The translations under genes were made by a program, and so were the position numbers. Of a stretch of 30,295 bases of DNA, positions 28,937 to 30,295 are shown one piece after another (the first letter of the stretch is position 1; each line of letters opens with the position of its first letter). The notes beneath the pieces are model-generated. The model saw only the letters and a list, made by a program, of their open reading frames with translations. It was not told the DNA's origin and ran no database searches. The DNA is taken from the IMG/VR virus record IMGVR_UViG_3300002514_000058, positions 1-30,295 of that record; one strand, written 5' to 3'. The DNA comes from a virus.

Positions 28937-30295
28937 CTAGGCCTTTTCGGAAGGTAATGGCGCATTTCTTCCGAATCCAAAATTGTCATTGATGCGACTA
29001 ACAACTGTCTTTGCAAGTTTTCTACCGTCTACTTGCATAACAACCTCCAGGGGTTGTGGAGCTGGTTGTTGTTGTTGCTGTTGCATTATTGCCTTCGTTA
29101 ATTTTTCAACTTGTTTTGCTAACACCGGGACGAGTGCAGCACCAGCGATTCCGGATTGGCTAATCTTATCAGCTATTCTGACATCCTTTTGGCTAATTAC
29201 TTCCGCTCCCCCTTTGGGAGCCTTTGCAAATACTTGCTCACCCGGGTCAACCTGCACTGTTGCGCCGGGTGGGATGAATCCACCAAACTGTCTTCTACTA
29301 AAAACTGTTGGCATTTCTGCTTCTTTGAGGAACGCGGTCGTGGCTTTGCCCGTGCCGATTTCCCCTAGGGGTACCGATTGTGTGGTTGTTTGATTTTCCG
29401 CCCCTCCAGATGATATGACACCAAATGCACCTAGTCCGAAGGCGGCGGCAACGCCTCCAAACAAGAGTGCCAAGGGGATGTTCCCGGCAATCGCGGTGAC
29501 AGCTGCGGCGATACCTGCGAGAGTGGCGATCATTCCCATTCCCTCTGTGCTGAGATGGTCACTCAGCTTTTTGACTGCCAAATATCCACCTATGAAGCCG
29601 GCTGCGAGTCCGCTGAAGGCCGTGGCGGTGGCCGAAGATAGTCCGAGCATAGAGAAGGCTACATAATCGACCGCCGCCCCTACCGAATATAAGATAAGTG
29701 CGATATCACCACCCCATTTAATAAACGAGGCAAGCATATCGACAACGGGAATCAAAGCCTTTAGAAGCGGTGTTAAAGTAATAGTCAGTGTTTGCAAAGC
29801 AGAATTCATTTTGTCCATTACGCTGGCGGTGTCTTTTATCGCATTCATCATTTGCTCTTCTGTTGAGAGCATATCTTTTTCTGTGAGCTGTTGGCCTTCC
29901 ATGATTTTTTGCAAATTGCCAAAACTAATGCCCATTTCGTCAGCCAAAAGCTTTCTTTCATAAAAGCCCATGTCGTCCATGCTCTTACCAGCTTGCCGGA
30001 ATGCGTCCTGAAGCAGTTCAACTTGAGCAACAGGGCCTTTGCCTGCTGCCATAACTAAATCGAAGGCATTCACAAAAGAGCCACCAAGTACAACATTAAT
30101 GGTAGCAACTTTACTTGCTGCGCTTTCAAAATCTTGGAGGCCCTGAGTTAAATTGAATAAATCTTGGGCTCCCGTCTTCATGTCTAGGCCGAATTGCCTT
30201 GCAGCTATAGCAGTATCTGAAAATACTTTTTGGGCTTTCGAACCAAAGAGAGACAACTGTGGCATCAATTGATTAAACTGGGCCGAGAGGGACCT
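28937..30295 (-). CDS. Tail tape measure-like protein, N-terminus beyond window
   Basis: The open frame runs to the window end with no stop before 30295 (RSLSAQFNQLMPQ is read from the edge), so at least 453 residues are the C-terminal part of a longer protein. It contains helical segments and clustered hydrophobic stretches (IALILYSVGAAVDYVAF, ATATAFSGLAAGFIGGYLAV, GIAAAVTAIAGNIPLALLFGGVAAAFGLGAF) as in tape measure proteins, which set tail length and exit with the DNA. Then come FGGFIPPGATVQVDPGEQVFAKAPKGGAEVISQ, a pattern often seen near tape measure C-termini, a MQQQQQQ run and a basic end. It is the first gene of the visible tail block. In-frame TTG/ATG at 30268/30265 are internal. Confidence 0.78.
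   Translation of the reverse strand, partial: RSLSAQFNQLMPQLSLFGSKAQKVFSDTAIAARQFGLDMKTGAQDLFNLTQGLQDFESAASKVATINVVLGGSFVNAFDLVMAAGKGPVAQVELLQDAFRQAGKSMDDMGFYERKLLADEMGISFGNLQKIMEGQQLTEKDMLSTEEQMMNAIKDTASVMDKMNSALQTLTITLTPLLKALIPVVDMLASFIKWGGDIALILYSVGAAVDYVAFSMLGLSSATATAFSGLAAGFIGGYLAVKKLSDHLSTEGMGMIATLAGIAAAVTAIAGNIPLALLFGGVAAAFGLGAFGVISSGGAENQTTTQSVPLGEIGTGKATTAFLKEAEMPTVFSRRQFGGFIPPGATVQVDPGEQVFAKAPKGGAEVISQKDVRIADKISQSGIAGAALVPVLAKQVEKLTKAIMQQQQQQPAPQPLEVVMQVDGRKLAKTVVSRINDNFGFGRNAPLPSEKA

Noticed and set aside
376-30030. Numerous open frames on the plus strand and in alternative minus-strand frames (for example 1160-1405, 6276-6536, 14695-15084, 24519-24914)
   Set aside because: They lie inside well-supported minus-strand genes, have the skewed composition of antisense or out-of-frame reading (many Ser, Leu, Arg, Pro), and lack family motifs.
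1-30295. Temperate-phage genes, CRISPR arrays, insertion sequences or tRNAs
   Set aside because: No integrase, repressor, regular spaced repeats or transposase motifs were seen; I could not run a tRNA search, so a missed tRNA cannot be excluded, though coding density leaves little room.

Overview
The window looks like part of the genome of a large, probably lytic, contractile-tailed bacteriophage (myovirus type). Every gene I can support lies on the minus strand, so transcription runs from position 30295 towards 1. Genes are tightly packed: many neighbours overlap by 1-35 bases through TAATG, TAGTG or ATGA junctions, no gene-free stretch exceeds about 120 bases, and most starts carry a Shine-Dalgarno sequence. 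I saw no integrase, lysogeny repressor, CRISPR array, insertion sequence or rRNA, and recognised no tRNA by eye. A signal peptide, a lipobox protein, strong Shine-Dalgarno sites and promoters of the TTGACA/TATAAT type point to a Gram-negative host with an ordinary sigma-70, more like a proteobacterium than a member of the Bacteroidetes. The host identity and an aquatic origin are inferences.

Layout in transcription order. (1) 30295-22966, virion module: the C-terminal part of a tape-measure-like protein, a baseplate/tail-tube-associated protein, a LysM-bearing gp53-like baseplate protein, a 1047-residue tail protein with an N-terminal dockerin-like calcium loop, and a 498-residue protein presumed structural. 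(2) 22955-12851, replication and nucleotide module: a family A DNA polymerase with no exonuclease domain, a diverged tubulin/FtsZ-like protein, a gp32-like single-strand binding protein, a DGDHR (ParB-like) protein, RecA/UvsX, a Lys/Tyr-repeat lipoprotein, a small acidic protein, a 5' flap nuclease, a small membrane protein, a DnaB/gp41-like helicase and a class II (B12-dependent) ribonucleotide reductase. (3) 12781-8764, accessory genes: a GapR/DUF2312-like small protein, a GroES/gp31-like co-chaperonin, an exported protein, an unknown 291-residue protein, a Gly-rich protein with a Met-rich helix, cysteine synthase and a nucleotidyltransferase-like protein. (4) 8777-2542: a full-length DNA polymerase III alpha (family C), an L,D-transpeptidase-like protein, dUTPase, a zinc-finger protein, an unknown protein and an IMP dehydrogenase/GMP reductase. 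(5) 2542-1: an unknown basic protein, a sigma-region-4-like protein, an acidic repeat protein, a membrane protein, an unknown protein and a ClpP-like protease cut by the window edge.

Together these encode a nearly self-contained replisome (two different polymerases, helicase, SSB, recombinase, flap nuclease), a nucleotide supply (RNR, dUTPase, IMPDH/GMPR), folding and proteolysis helpers, and tail parts. Five intergenic or gene-end promoters (upstream of the family A polymerase, ssb, the small acidic/flap nuclease genes, the GapR-like gene and dut) share the pattern CTTGACW-N16/17-TATAAT-like. They mark replication and accessory transcription units, whereas the virion genes show no such promoter. 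This suggests host-sigma-driven early/middle transcription and separate control of late genes, for which the small sigma-region-4-like protein is a candidate. The points most worth pursuing are the two polymerases, the tubulin/FtsZ-like protein, the sigma-like protein, the promoter family and the dockerin-like loop in a tail protein.
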